Shown here in pieces: positions 25,164-35,070 of a DNA stretch of 64,000 bases. Every line of letters begins with the position of its first letter. Position 1 is the stretch's first letter. The position numbers and the translations under genes are program-made. The stretch comes from an uncultured Alistipes sp. (GTDB lineage Bacteria; Bacteroidota; Bacteroidia; Bacteroidales; Rikenellaceae), in contig CALUNE010000009.1 in NCBI GenBank assembly GCA_944321945.1, positions 19,121 through 83,120 on the forward strand. Reading direction: 5' to 3'. The notes under the pieces were generated by a model that made no database searches, had not been told where the DNA came from, and saw nothing but the letters and a program-made list of their open reading frames with translations.

Positions 25164-28121
25164 ATGATGCAAAAGAGAATCCTGACGCTCCTCGGAGCAA
25201 CGCTGTGGCTGCTGACGGCCGAGGCACAGGTGACACTCCGGGAGGGAAACGCCTCGCGGAACGATCTTCAACTGGCATCCGAATCGGGATGCGCCGTCCT
25301 CTGCTGCGACGGACAGGACGCCGCCGTGGTGCGTACCGCCGCGGAGCTCTTCGCCGCCGACGTCGCCCGCGTCACGGGACATACGCCTGTCGTGTGCGAC
25401 GACGAGAAGCTCCCGGAGGGAAGCCGCTACGGCGTGATCGTCGGCACGATCGGCCACAACCGCTGGATCGACCGCCTCGTCCGGGAGCGGAAGATCGACA
25501 CCACGGGGCTGACCGGCGCCTGGGAGCGCGCGGCGGTCCGCTTGGTCGAACATCCGGGCAACGGGCTGCGCCGCGCGCTGGTCATCGCCGGAAGCGACCG
25601 TCGCGGCGCCGCCCACGCATTGATCGCCCTCTCGCCGATCATCGGCGTAAATCCCTGGTACTGGTGGGCCGATGCTCCCGTGACGCCCCGCAGCCGGCTG
25701 ACGCTGCACGTCGAACCCTTCACCACGAAGAGCCCCTCGGTGAAGTACCGCGGCATCTTCATCAACGACGAGGACTGGGGCATCTACCGCTGGGCGAAGT
25801 ACAACTTCGAGAAGGAGCTGGGCAACATCGGACCGAAAACCTATGAAAAGGTCTGCGAACTGCTGCTGCGCCTGCGGGCCAACTACCTCGCTCCGGCGAT
25901 GCACGACGCCACGACGGCCTTCTACCGGATTCCGGAGAACAGGGTGATCGCCGACCGATACGGCATTGCCGTCGGGTCGTCGCACTGCGAGCCGCTGCTG
26001 CTCAACACGGCCAGCGAGTGGGATGCCAAACGCTACGGCCCGTGGGACTACGTCCACAACCGCGCGGGGGTGGACAGCGTCCTCACGGCCCGGGTGCGGA
26101 CCGCCGCCCCCTACGAGAATGTCTACACGCTGGCGCTGCGCGGCCTGCACGACAAGGCCATGGCCGGCGACGACGACCTGGATGCCCGCAAGGCCACGAT
26201 GCAGGAGGCGCTGATGGCCCAGCGGCGCATCCTCTCCGAGGTGCTGGGGAAACCCGCCGACGAAATCCCGCAGGTCTTCACCCCCTACAAGGAGGTGCTG
26301 GAGGTCTACGACCGCGGACTGCAGCTGCCGGACGACGTGACGATCATCTGGCCCGACGACAACTACGGCTACATGAAGCGTCTGAGCAGCCCCGCCGAGC
26401 AGAAACGCGCGGGCCGGTCGGGCGTCTACTACCACTCCTCCTACCTGGGACGCCCGCACGACTACCTGTGGATGAACACCACCTCGCCGACGCTCATGTA
26501 TGAGGAGCTGCGCAAGGCCTACGACGCCACGGCCGACCGCGTATGGCTGCTCAACGCCGGCGACATCAAGTCGTGCGAATTCGCCGTGGACCTCTTCCTC
26601 GCCATGGCCCGTGACATCGACGCCTTCGACTTCGAACGGGCCGCCGACTATCGCGCCGAATGGATGAGCGGCATGCTCGGCGCGGAGTATTACGACGAAT
26701 TCCGCTCGATCTGCGACCGCTTCTACCACCTGGCCTTCGTCCGCAAGCCCGAATTCATGGGCTGGGGATACCAGTGGACCACCGACCGCCACGGCCGCGA
26801 ACGCAACACCGACACCGACTTCTCGTTCGCCAACTACCGCGAAGGCGACCGCCGGCTGGACGACTACCGGCAAATCGGACGCCGCGTCACGGAGCTGCTC
26901 GACAGCATGCCCGACGAGAAACGCGCCTGCTTCTACGAGGTGCTCTACTATCCGGTCAAGGGGTGCGAACTGCTCAACAGGATGGTGCTGTGCGGACAGC
27001 AGAACCGCCGATACGCCACCCAGCAACGGGCCGCAACGGACTCGCTGGCCGCCGAAAGCCGCCGCTGTCACGAAGCGCTGCAACGCATCACCGACGGCTA
27101 CAACGCCCTCTGCGGCGGGAAATGGGACCATGTGATGACGATGCGGCAGGGCTTCGCCTCGGCCTATTTCGAACTGCCCGAACTGCGCAACACGACTCTC
27201 GCCCCGCAGCCCGAACTGGCGGTCCAGGTCGAGGGCGAGGATGTGATGAAGGGGACGGGAAGCTATCATCTGCTGCCGACGTTCGACACCTTCGTGCGCC
27301 GCAGCTACTTCATCGACCTCTACAACCGGGGTGTCGGGCCGTTGCAGTGGCGCATCACGCCGAGCGACGCCTGGATCCTCCCGAGCCGCCGCACCGGCAC
27401 CACCGCAACCGAAGAGCGGATCGAGGTGGAGATCGACTGGGCGAAGGTCCCCGTCGGCGAACGCATCGAAGGCAGCCTGACCATCGAGGATGCCGCGGGG
27501 AGGAGCGAACGGGTTCTCGTCTCGGTCTTCAACCCCGCCTCGCCCACGCGCGAAGAGCTGCTCGGGCTCTACGTCCAGCACCACGGATACGTCTCGATCG
27601 ACGCCGCGGGATTCCACCGCAAGGTCGAGAACGACGCCATCCGAATGCGCCGGATCCCGAATCTCGGCATCGAAAATGCGGCCGTACAGCTCGGCGACCC
27701 GAACCGTCCGAAACAGAACACGCGCCGCGACCGGGTACCGGCCCTGGAGTACGACTTCTACACCTTCGAACAGGGCTCGGTCGACGTCTACACCTACGTG
27801 CTGCCGACGTTCGTCATCAGCGCCGACCGCGGATATGCCGGCCACGAGGCAACGAACCTCGAAACGCAGTACGGCGTGGCGATCGATGACGGCCCGGTGA
27901 TGAATCCGTCGACCTCGTCGATCGAATATGCGCAGATCTGGTACGAAAGCGTGCTGAAAAACTGCCGGGTGAACAAGACCACGCTGCACATCGACCGCCC
28001 GGGACGGCATACGGTGCGGATTCTCTGCGGCGATGCCGGGACCGTGCTGCAGAAGATCGTCCTGGATTTCGGCGGGATGAAGCGCTCCTACCAGGGACCG
28101 CGTCCCACCCGGGTCGAATGA
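25164..28121 (+). CDS. GH115 alpha-glucuronidase
   Basis: A 985-residue enzyme of the xylan alpha-1,2-glucuronidase family. It removes (4-O-methyl-)glucuronic acid side chains, also from intact polymers, from glucuronoxylan or arabinogalactan. A signal peptide ends near AEAQ. The N-terminal domain and the catalytic barrel carry family hallmarks such as YRGIFINDEDWG, ANYLAPAMHD and GIAVGSSHCEP. A C-terminal beta region (from about residue 690) matches the usual five-domain layout and length. The frame extends to an ATG at 25113, but that codon lies inside the terminator hairpin. The ATG pair at 25164/25167, preceded by AAAGACAAGAGAC, begins the signal peptide. It is the last gene of the PUL. 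Confidence 0.92.
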   Translation: MMQKRILTLLGATLWLLTAEAQVTLREGNASRNDLQLASESGCAVLCCDGQDAAVVRTAAELFAADVARVTGHTPVVCDDEKLPEGSRYGVIVGTIGHNRWIDRLVRERKIDTTGLTGAWERAAVRLVEHPGNGLRRALVIAGSDRRGAAHALIALSPIIGVNPWYWWADAPVTPRSRLTLHVEPFTTKSPSVKYRGIFINDEDWGIYRWAKYNFEKELGNIGPKTYEKVCELLLRLRANYLAPAMHDATTAFYRIPENRVIADRYGIAVGSSHCEPLLLNTASEWDAKRYGPWDYVHNRAGVDSVLTARVRTAAPYENVYTLALRGLHDKAMAGDDDLDARKATMQEALMAQRRILSEVLGKPADEIPQVFTPYKEVLEVYDRGLQLPDDVTIIWPDDNYGYMKRLSSPAEQKRAGRSGVYYHSSYLGRPHDYLWMNTTSPTLMYEELRKAYDATADRVWLLNAGDIKSCEFAVDLFLAMARDIDAFDFERAADYRAEWMSGMLGAEYYDEFRSICDRFYHLAFVRKPEFMGWGYQWTTDRHGRERNTDTDFSFANYREGDRRLDDYRQIGRRVTELLDSMPDEKRACFYEVLYYPVKGCELLNRMVLCGQQNRRYATQQRAATDSLAAESRRCHEALQRITDGYNALCGGKWDHVMTMRQGFASAYFELPELRNTTLAPQPELAVQVEGEDVMKGTGSYHLLPTFDTFVRRSYFIDLYNRGVGPLQWRITPSDAWILPSRRTGTTATEERIEVEIDWAKVPVGERIEGSLTIEDAAGRSERVLVSVFNPASPTREELLGLYVQHHGYVSIDAAGFHRKVENDAIRMRRIPNLGIENAAVQLGDPNRPKQNTRRDRVPALEYDFYTFEQGSVDVYTYVLPTFVISADRGYAGHEATNLETQYGVAIDDGPVMNPSTSSIEYAQIWYESVLKNCRVNKTTLHIDRPGRHTVRILCGDAGTVLQKIVLDFGGMKRSYQGPRPTRVE

Positions 28122-28144
28122 TCCAGAAGCCGTTCCGATGACGA

Positions 28145-28181
28145 TGACGCCCCGCCGGGAATGAAAACCGGCGGGGCGTCA
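28145..28181 (+). terminator. Terminator hairpin after the GH115 gene
   Basis: A perfect 14-bp GC-rich inverted repeat (28145-28158 with 28168-28181) has a 9-nt A-rich loop. No T-run follows, so it is a strong hairpin rather than a textbook terminator. It marks the end of the PUL, 23 bases after the stop. Confidence 0.65.
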
Positions 28182-28329
28182 CGGCCTCCGCAGACGACCG
28201 CGACGAAGAGCCGACACGCTGATTCCGGAATAAAACGGCCCTCCGACACACGATCCGAAGTTTCCGCAACGTTATATCTCTGCCGGTCGGAGGATGATCG
28301 GCAATGATAACGATAAAAGTGCGAATATC

Positions 28330-28908
28330 ATGAAACGAATGCTTTTGATTTTGGCCGCACTGCTGACTGCACATACGGCCGTCGAGGCCCAGACCGAACG
28401 CCGGATCTACACCCGGGCCGAACAGACCGAAGCCCAGGATCGGGCCCTCGAAAAGGAGCTGCAGCAGGTTCAGGATTCGCTGAACTATGCCGAAGCCATG
28501 GCGTCGCTCGAAAAACTGGACTTCGTGGTCGAAGCCGACAAACTGGTCTTCAAGCACGGTGACTCGGCCTTCGTGAACTCCACGACCAATTTCGTCTCGC
28601 TCACCGACAGCCGGGCTCTCGTCCAGATCGCCCCGTTCAACGGCGGAGGACCCAACGGCATCGGCGGCATCACCCTCGAAGGCCAGGCCTCGAACATCAA
28701 ACTCAAGACCGACCGCCGCGGAAACACCTATTTTACAATGAATGTCATGGGCGCCGCCCTGTCGGCCTGCGTGACCGTCTCGATGGCCAAAGGCAGCAAC
28801 TACGCCTCGGTAACGGTCGATCCGACCTTCAACGGAAACCGGATCACCTTCTACGGACGGCTCATCCCGTCGAAAAAATCACGCGTCTTCGAAGGCCGGG
28901 CCTTCTGA
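28330..28908 (+). CDS. DUF4251 family secreted protein
   Basis: A 192-residue protein of a Bacteroidetes-specific family with unknown function. The ATG at 28330 begins a clear signal peptide (cut after VEAQ); the in-frame ATG at 28294 would add 12 polar residues before it and is less likely. A Glu/Gln-rich stretch (residues 25-55) is followed by a beta-rich domain with the family pattern NFVSLTDSRALVQIAPFNGGG, then GGITLEG and ending ITFYGRLIP. It stands alone between two terminators, so it is probably monocistronic and not part of either flanking locus. Confidence 0.8.
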   Translation: MKRMLLILAALLTAHTAVEAQTERRIYTRAEQTEAQDRALEKELQQVQDSLNYAEAMASLEKLDFVVEADKLVFKHGDSAFVNSTTNFVSLTDSRALVQIAPFNGGGPNGIGGITLEGQASNIKLKTDRRGNTYFTMNVMGAALSACVTVSMAKGSNYASVTVDPTFNGNRITFYGRLIPSKKSRVFEGRAF

Positions 28909-28928
28909 CCGGGACCGAATCCGACCCC

Positions 28929-28960
28929 AAGGCCGCTCCCTGCAAGGGGAGCGGCCTTTT
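28929..28960 (+). terminator. Intrinsic terminator of the DUF4251 gene
   Basis: A 12-bp stem (28929-28940 with 28947-28958) with a 6-nt loop is followed by TT. It starts 20 bases after the stop codon. Confidence 0.85.
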
Positions 28961-29021
28961 CCATTGACAACCCCGCCCGGATCCCCGAATGTCCCGGTTC
29001 GAAAAATACCTGAAATTCGCG

Positions 29022-29053
29022 ATTGCAACGCCCCCGCCGGAGAACTACCTTTG
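29022..29053 (+). promoter_or_regulatory. Upstream promoter of the SusCD-M16-ChaN operon
   Basis: ATTG (29022-29025), 20 bases of spacing and TACCTTTG (29046-29053) match the -33/-7 layout. Start here would give a leader of about 215 bases before the ATG at 29277, which could carry regulation. Confidence 0.5.
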
Positions 29054-29151
29054 CACCGGAACACCCGAAAACATTCCGCTTTATCCGCCCGAAATGAATA
29101 CCCAATGAATATTTTAGAGGAAAAATAGTGGAATTTTACTATTAAATTCTA

Positions 29152-29159
29152 TATATTTG
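29152..29159 (+). promoter_or_regulatory. Second -7 element before the SusCD-M16-ChaN operon
   Basis: TATATTTG is a perfect -7 match in an AT-rich stretch. No TTTG lies at the expected upstream distance, which suggests an activator-dependent or alternative promoter nearer to the gene. Confidence 0.5.
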
Positions 29160-29276
29160 CGAAAACACCCTCAAAGACACCTCGCCTTCAAAAACAATCC
29201 GCCCCCCGCTGACGCTTCTCCCGTACGGCATTCCGCCCCCGCCAAACTCCCGTAATACGAACCAATACCCGCTCGA

Positions 29277-32200
29277 ATGGACAAATTCTACCTCACTGTA
29301 CTCCTGATCTGTATGCTGTTTCTGCCGGGCGGCGCCGCGCTGGCCCAGGATAAACCCGTAAAACAGCGCTACGCCATCTCGGGAACCGTGACCGACAACC
29401 ACGGCCAACCCCTACCGGGTGCCACCGTGCGCATCAAGGGCACCATGGTGGGCACGGTCACCGATACCGAAGGCCGATACACCCTCCGCGGCGAATGGGC
29501 CATGGGAGACGTCGTCCTCTTCACGTTCATCGGCATGAAGGAGGTCTCCGTGAAATACACCGGCCAGAAGACCCAGGATGCCGCCATGGTGCAGGATGCC
29601 ACCGACGTCAACGAAGTGGTCGTCGTCGCACGCCGCAACATCAACGAAATCGATATCCGGGCCAAGTCGGGTGTCGTACAGCGCGTCGACATGGAGCGTC
29701 TGAACGACAAGCCGATGATCGACATGTCGCTCGCCCTGCAGGGCGCCGTCCCGGGTCTGATCGTCACCAACACCGGCGACCTGGGATCCAAACCCCAGAT
29801 CCGGCTGCGCGGCAACTCGTCGTTCCGCGCCGGCGACACCGCCAACGAACCCCTCTATGTCATGGACGGACAGGTCATCTCGTCGGATGCCTTCCTGACG
29901 CTCAACCCCGCCGACATCGAGGAGATCAAGGTCCTCAAGGATGCCGTGGCCTGCGCCCTGTACGGCGTCAAGGCCGCAAACGGCGTTATCGAGATCACCT
30001 CCCAGCGCGGAAACCCCGACGGCGTACTGAAAGTCAACTACGACTTCAGCGTCGGCGTCACCCTGCGCGGCCGCCGCGGCGTGGAGATGATGCAGAGCGA
30101 CGAAAAACTCGAGCTCGAACGCCTGCTGCAGAACACCTCCACCCCCGGATACCGCTACAGCGCCGACTACTACCGCAAATACCACCCGAACGATCCGGAC
30201 CTCGACGGAATGATCGCCCAGGGCGCCCGCATCCTCGATTCGCTGCGCGGCATCAACACCGACTGGTTCCGCGAACTCATCCGCCCGAACCTCTACCAGC
30301 GTCACAACCTCAGCATCCGCGGCGGCAACGAGAACACCTCCTACTTCATCTCGGCCAACTACTCGCAGCAGGGCGGCCGCGTGCCGGGCAACGACGTGCA
30401 GCGCATCTCGACGCGCATGAGCATCGATCAGCGCCTGGGCCGCTGGGGCTATCTCTCGCTGGCCAGCGACGCCGGATACTCGATCACCAACACCCCCAAC
30501 GGCAGCTCCTTCTCACCGACGGACCTCGTCTATCAGCTCAACTCCTACGAAACGAAAACCAGTCCGCTGGTCTCGTTCTCGAACGAATCCTCGGAATACA
30601 CCTACAGCGACCTGCTGAGCCAGTATCAGAGCAAATCGACCGACAAGCATGCCGGCGTAAGCGGTTCGCTCAACCTCCATCCGCTCGAGGGCCTGGACAT
30701 CGATGCCGTGGGCGGTGTGGACTTCGTGCTGGGCGAGGGTCTCTCGCTCACCCCCTCGACCTCGATCGAGGAACGCAAGTCGGGTGCCGCCATCAACGAA
30801 CGCGGCCGCCTGACCAAAAACAAGGACGTCACCACCAACGTCTCGTCGAACATCCGTGTGACCTACAACCGCGTTTTCGCCGAACGCCACGACCTGACCC
30901 TCAGCGGAAACATGGACTACTACTTCACCGATCAGGACAACGTCTCGATCACGGGCTACGGCGTCGGCACGCAGATGTCCCCGGCAGCCATTAACCAGTC
31001 GATCACCGGCAACCGCAAACCGTCGGTCGGCTCGCTCAAGGAGAAGAGCGCCCAGCTGGGATTCGGTCTGGTACTCGGTTACTCGTTTGACTCGACCTAC
31101 GACCTGTTCGCCACCTACAAGGCCGACGCCTCGTCGATCCTCCCGGCCGACAAACGCTGGAACGCCGCCTGGGCCGTCGGCGTGGGCTGGACCCCGAGCC
31201 GTTACGGATTCCTGCGCGACAGCCGCGTCATCACGTCGCTCAACATCAAGGGTTCGTACGGCAAGATGGCCAATCTGGCCGGCGTATCGTCAGCCTCGGC
31301 CATCGGCACCTTCTCCTACTCGACGGACTTCTACGGCGACGCCCGCCTGCTCGAACTCATGGCCTTCTACAACACCGACCTCCGGCCCGAACAGACCACC
31401 TCGATCGATGCGGGCCTCTCGCTCGAACTCTTCAAGCGCATCACCCTCGGAGCCAATTTCTACCGCCGCGAGACGAGCGACGCCCTGTTGTCGGTGCCCA
31501 TTCCGCTCTCGAACGGATTCTCGACCATGCTCCGCAACATCGGCGTGCTGCGCAACGAAGGCTACGAACTCACCGCCTCGGTGAAGGCCGTCGACCGGGA
31601 TCCGTGGCGGCTGTGGCTGCGCGGCTCGCTGGCCTACAACCGCAACAAGGTCGTCGACCTCTACTACGCCGACCGCATCTACGCCAGCGCCGAATCGATC
31701 GTCCCCGACTACGAGATCGGAAAGTCCTACGACATGCTCTACGGTCTGGAATCGCTGGGCATCGACCCCATCTCGGGTCTGCCGGTCTTCCGCGGCGCCG
31801 ACGGACGCGAAATCCCCGCCACCGAAACCCCCTCCAAGGAGAACATCGTCGCCTTGGGTCACAGCACCCCGCCCTACAGCGGCTCGGTCAATGTGAGCCT
31901 CTCGTACCGCAACCTCGATCTCGACATGGACTTCTACTACGTCTTCGGCGGCGTACGCCCCTACAACTACAGCTACGTGCGAACCACCGACGACGCCAAC
32001 AAAAATGCCATCCGCGGCCAGGTCTCCGACATGTGGTTCAAGCGCGGCGACGAAAACAAGATCTACCACTCGCCCTTCTTCAGTTCGTCGGCCATCGCCT
32101 CGTTGAACTACCCCAACACGATGACCGTCGGCAAGAGCGACTACTTCAAGATGTCGATGCTTTCGCTGCGTTACCGTATCTCCTCGGCCTGGCTCGAGCG

Positions 32201-32354
32201 CAACTGCGGCGGGGTAATCAAATACGCCAGCGTGGCATTCCAGGCCTCGAACCTCTTCATGATCACCCCCTACAAGGAGTCGGACCCCGAAACGGGTTCG
32301 CTGGCCGGCACGATGCAGCCCGTGCTGACGCTCAACATCAGTCTCACCTTCTGA
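29277..32354 (+). CDS. SusC/RagA-family TonB-dependent transporter (non-glycan locus)
   Basis: A 1025-residue outer-membrane importer. A signal peptide ends at ALAQ, then a carboxypeptidase-like regulatory domain (ISGTVTDNHGQPLPGATV), a NEVVVVARR TonB-box-like segment, a plug and a barrel ending in LTLNISLTF. There is no STN domain. The companion genes encode a SusD, a lipoprotein, an M16 peptidase and a ChaN-like protein but no glycosidase. The ligand is therefore more likely a peptide, haemoprotein or other cofactor-bearing molecule than a polysaccharide; this is inference from context. RagA, a peptide importer, is a characterised member of the same family. Confidence 0.93.
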   Translation: MDKFYLTVLLICMLFLPGGAALAQDKPVKQRYAISGTVTDNHGQPLPGATVRIKGTMVGTVTDTEGRYTLRGEWAMGDVVLFTFIGMKEVSVKYTGQKTQDAAMVQDATDVNEVVVVARRNINEIDIRAKSGVVQRVDMERLNDKPMIDMSLALQGAVPGLIVTNTGDLGSKPQIRLRGNSSFRAGDTANEPLYVMDGQVISSDAFLTLNPADIEEIKVLKDAVACALYGVKAANGVIEITSQRGNPDGVLKVNYDFSVGVTLRGRRGVEMMQSDEKLELERLLQNTSTPGYRYSADYYRKYHPNDPDLDGMIAQGARILDSLRGINTDWFRELIRPNLYQRHNLSIRGGNENTSYFISANYSQQGGRVPGNDVQRISTRMSIDQRLGRWGYLSLASDAGYSITNTPNGSSFSPTDLVYQLNSYETKTSPLVSFSNESSEYTYSDLLSQYQSKSTDKHAGVSGSLNLHPLEGLDIDAVGGVDFVLGEGLSLTPSTSIEERKSGAAINERGRLTKNKDVTTNVSSNIRVTYNRVFAERHDLTLSGNMDYYFTDQDNVSITGYGVGTQMSPAAINQSITGNRKPSVGSLKEKSAQLGFGLVLGYSFDSTYDLFATYKADASSILPADKRWNAAWAVGVGWTPSRYGFLRDSRVITSLNIKGSYGKMANLAGVSSASAIGTFSYSTDFYGDARLLELMAFYNTDLRPEQTTSIDAGLSLELFKRITLGANFYRRETSDALLSVPIPLSNGFSTMLRNIGVLRNEGYELTASVKAVDRDPWRLWLRGSLAYNRNKVVDLYYADRIYASAESIVPDYEIGKSYDMLYGLESLGIDPISGLPVFRGADGREIPATETPSKENIVALGHSTPPYSGSVNVSLSYRNLDLDMDFYYVFGGVRPYNYSYVRTTDDANKNAIRGQVSDMWFKRGDENKIYHSPFFSSSAIASLNYPNTMTVGKSDYFKMSMLSLRYRISSAWLERNCGGVIKYASVAFQASNLFMITPYKESDPETGSLAGTMQPVLTLNISLTF

Positions 32355-32367
32355 CACGACGAACATC

Positions 32368-33780
32368 ATGCGAACACTCTTCCGACATATCCTTTCGGGC
32401 CTCGTGGCGGCACTGGGCGCCACCTCCTGCTCGCTGGACATCCCCTACGAAAACCAGCTCTCCGACCCCTCGGCCATCACCACGGTCACCTCGGCCCGCG
32501 AACTGCTCGCTTCGGCCTACGACCGGCTGCCCAATCCCGAGTTCGACCTCTCGGTGCTGGGCGACGACTTCTCGACCACGTCGCTCATCTCGCGCAACAG
32601 CGATCTGGGCAACCTCTACAAGTGGCAGACCCAGCCCCTGACGGACCTGGCACTCACGCTCTGGCAGGGATACTACGAATCGATCGCCATTGCCAATGCC
32701 GTTCTCGAACGCACCCCGGCGATCGTTCCGCAGAACGACAGCGAACAGGCGCAGCTCAATGCCGTGAATGCCGAGGCCAAGGCCCTGAAGGCCTACTGCT
32801 ATTTCGACCTGCTGCGGCTCTTCGCCCCGGACATCGCCGAGGGCGGCAACCGCGACGGCGTGATCCTCAAGGAGGAGTTCGAGCTGGGATTCCTCCCCCG
32901 CTCGTCGATCGACGCCTGCATCACACACATCCGGACGCTGCTGACCGAGGCCGTCGCCGTGGAAAACACCCCCGAAACGGTCTACTGGATCTCGCAACAG
33001 GGGGTGCGGTGTCTGCTGGCCGAGGTGGAACTCTACGCCGGAGAGTATGAAAAGGCCGCCCAGTGGGCGCGGCTCGTACTGGAGACGGCCGGCGGGTACG
33101 ACGTCTTCGCGGAGACGAACTACCTGCGGCTCTGGAGCGGCGATGCCGGTCCCGAAAGCCTCTTCTCGCGCCACACGACCGCGACGTTCTATCTCGATCT
33201 GCGCTACGACACCGAGAAGGGCGATTTCCTGGAGGTGGCCGACGATCTGGCCGCCAGCTACACGGAAGATGATCTGCGCGGCAACGAAACCGTCTACCCG
33301 AAGGAGTTCCCCGGCGAAACGGTCGGCGAAACGATCACGATGCGCTGTCTGGGCAAGTACAACCGCATGAACTGGGAGGCCACGGAGATCACGTGCATCC
33401 ACAAGCTGCGTATCGCCACGGCCTGCTTCGCGCTGGCCGAAGCCTGCTGTCTGCAGGGCAATCACGACGCCGAAGCCCGGCAGGCCATCAACGAATACCT
33501 CACCCGGCGCAAGGCCCCGACACTCGACGAATCGCTCTCGGGCGACGACCTGCTGCGGGCCATCCTCGCCGAAAAACAGAAGGAGTTCGCCGGCGAGGGC
33601 GAGCGCTGGTTCGATCTGAAACACTACCGCAACAACATCCTCTCGGCGTGGAACCAGGGCAACAGCGACAAGCGTATCGACGCCTCGGACTACCGCTGGA
33701 CGCTGCCCATCCCCCAGGAGGAGTACTTCTACAACGAAAACATCTCCCAGAACGAGGGGTGGCCCAAGATCGAAAACTGA
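32368..33780 (+). CDS. SusD/RagB-family surface lipoprotein
   Basis: A 470-residue lid partner for the upstream transporter, 13 bases downstream. The lipoprotein signal ends at Cys21 (GATSC), followed by SLDIPYENQLSDP, a usual start of the SusD fold, and conserved AKALKAYCYFDLLRLFAP and EKQKEFAGEGERWFDLK segments. It probably binds the imported ligand at the surface. It is shorter than the SusD of the glycan PUL (612 residues), in line with a smaller or peptide ligand. Confidence 0.93.
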   Translation: MRTLFRHILSGLVAALGATSCSLDIPYENQLSDPSAITTVTSARELLASAYDRLPNPEFDLSVLGDDFSTTSLISRNSDLGNLYKWQTQPLTDLALTLWQGYYESIAIANAVLERTPAIVPQNDSEQAQLNAVNAEAKALKAYCYFDLLRLFAPDIAEGGNRDGVILKEEFELGFLPRSSIDACITHIRTLLTEAVAVENTPETVYWISQQGVRCLLAEVELYAGEYEKAAQWARLVLETAGGYDVFAETNYLRLWSGDAGPESLFSRHTTATFYLDLRYDTEKGDFLEVADDLAASYTEDDLRGNETVYPKEFPGETVGETITMRCLGKYNRMNWEATEITCIHKLRIATACFALAEACCLQGNHDAEARQAINEYLTRRKAPTLDESLSGDDLLRAILAEKQKEFAGEGERWFDLKHYRNNILSAWNQGNSDKRIDASDYRWTLPIPQEEYFYNENISQNEGWPKIEN

Positions 33781-33830
33781 TTCATCCGAAAGTATCATAT
33801 CCAAATCATTCACCCTAAAAACACGAAAAA

Positions 33831-35039
33831 ATGAAAAAAACCGCCTATGCACTTTTCATGGGAGGGGTCTTGCTGACGGCTGCGGCCGCCTCGACCTCCT
33901 GCAACGAAGAGAAAGCCACCGGATACTCCGGCACGAACAAGATCTATCTGACGGCGGCCGACAACAACGCCGTGATGACGGAATCGGACGCCACGCCGCT
34001 CGAAATCGAAGTGACGCTCACCTCGACGGTCGAAACGGCCACGACGCTGACGTTCCGTCTGGAGGACGATGCGCAGGAGCTGCTCCGTCTGGAGGGCAAC
34101 CCCGTGACGATCGCCGCCGGTGAGAAGAGCGCCTCGCTCCAGGTCATTTCGAACGAGAAAAACCTCCTCACCGAAAGCTGCTACATCACCCTCGGCATCG
34201 ACGCCGCCCAAGTGCCCGCCGGCATGGAGCTGGCCGAGGCCCTGCGGATCCGCCTCAACCCCAACCCGGCCATCCCCGAACTGACCGACGACCAGAAGGC
34301 GCTGATCGAAGGCTACAAGGAGAAGTTCGGATTCGACCTCAACGAGGTCCTCGGCGTGATGAAGTGCACGACGACGCTCGACATCCCGGGCGACGGTACG
34401 ACCAACGACTTCGCAACGCCCGAAACCCGTACCATCAACGGACAGACCGTCCTGACGCTCAGCGAAGAGTCGACGGCCGACATGCCCGTCCTGAAGATGG
34501 TCGACAACCCGATGGGTCTGACCGAATACCTCTACTGGGTCTTCCGCCAGAACACCATCGACGACGACGAATACTGGACCCAGATGGGCGAGGAGAGCGC
34601 CAACCAGCGCCTGATGGACCGCATCGGATGGACGGCAACCAGCGAGGAGACCTTCAACGTCACGCTCAACGGCATCAAATGCAAGAACCTCTCCGCCTCG
34701 AGCGCCGATCTCGACATCCTGGGCGAAGTCGAGGATTCGTACGGCGATCCCTACATGATCGTACCGTTCGACTACTCGTTCTCGGCCTGGGATCGCCAGA
34801 AGAAGCTGCTCGACGCCGGTGACGCCGACATGCAGGAGATCTACGACCAGGGAGGTTTCGCCAATCCGGCCTTCTACCTCTTCTACTGCGGAGCCGATAC
34901 GGACGAATACGAGTCCGGCAACTGGCTGGAAAGCAAGGGCCATATCGACTTCGAGAAGGGCGAAATGACCTTCCAGTTCGTCATCGACCACGCCTACGCC
35001 AGCGACTACACCCGCGTACACGTCACCTACACGAAATAG
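33831..35039 (+). CDS. Surface lipoprotein of unknown family in the SusCD-M16-ChaN operon
   Basis: A 402-residue protein. The lipoprotein signal ends at Cys24 (ASTSC), followed by an Asn/Asp/Glu-rich surface-type start. Residues of about 35-130 look like an Ig-like domain (ATTLTFRLEDDAQ, then SASLQVISNEK). The rest is mixed, acidic and rich in aromatic residues, with a single internal Cys pair region. I do not recognise a named domain with confidence. Its place after SusD is that of an accessory ligand-capture protein such as SusE/F or RagB-associated lipoproteins. Gaps to the neighbours are 50 and 31 bases, so it is part of the operon. Confidence 0.7.
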   Translation: MKKTAYALFMGGVLLTAAAASTSCNEEKATGYSGTNKIYLTAADNNAVMTESDATPLEIEVTLTSTVETATTLTFRLEDDAQELLRLEGNPVTIAAGEKSASLQVISNEKNLLTESCYITLGIDAAQVPAGMELAEALRIRLNPNPAIPELTDDQKALIEGYKEKFGFDLNEVLGVMKCTTTLDIPGDGTTNDFATPETRTINGQTVLTLSEESTADMPVLKMVDNPMGLTEYLYWVFRQNTIDDDEYWTQMGEESANQRLMDRIGWTATSEETFNVTLNGIKCKNLSASSADLDILGEVEDSYGDPYMIVPFDYSFSAWDRQKKLLDAGDADMQEIYDQGGFANPAFYLFYCGADTDEYESGNWLESKGHIDFEKGEMTFQFVIDHAYASDYTRVHVTYTK

Positions 35040-35070
35040 CGCTACAAAAGACCGTTAACCCCGAACAATC

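Larger units (their letters stand above)
28909..29276 (+). other. 368-bp intergenic region with terminator and two promoter-like elements
   Basis: The left part holds the DUF4251 terminator. The right part holds two TAnnTTTG elements for the downstream SusC operon and becomes AT-rich near 29100-29160. No convincing gene is present. Short frames on the minus strand at 28851-29105 have no family features and overlap the terminator. Confidence 0.7.

Noticed and set aside
28851-29105. Minus-strand frames of 60-84 codons upstream of the second SusC
   Set aside because: They overlap the DUF4251 gene end and its terminator, and have no family features.
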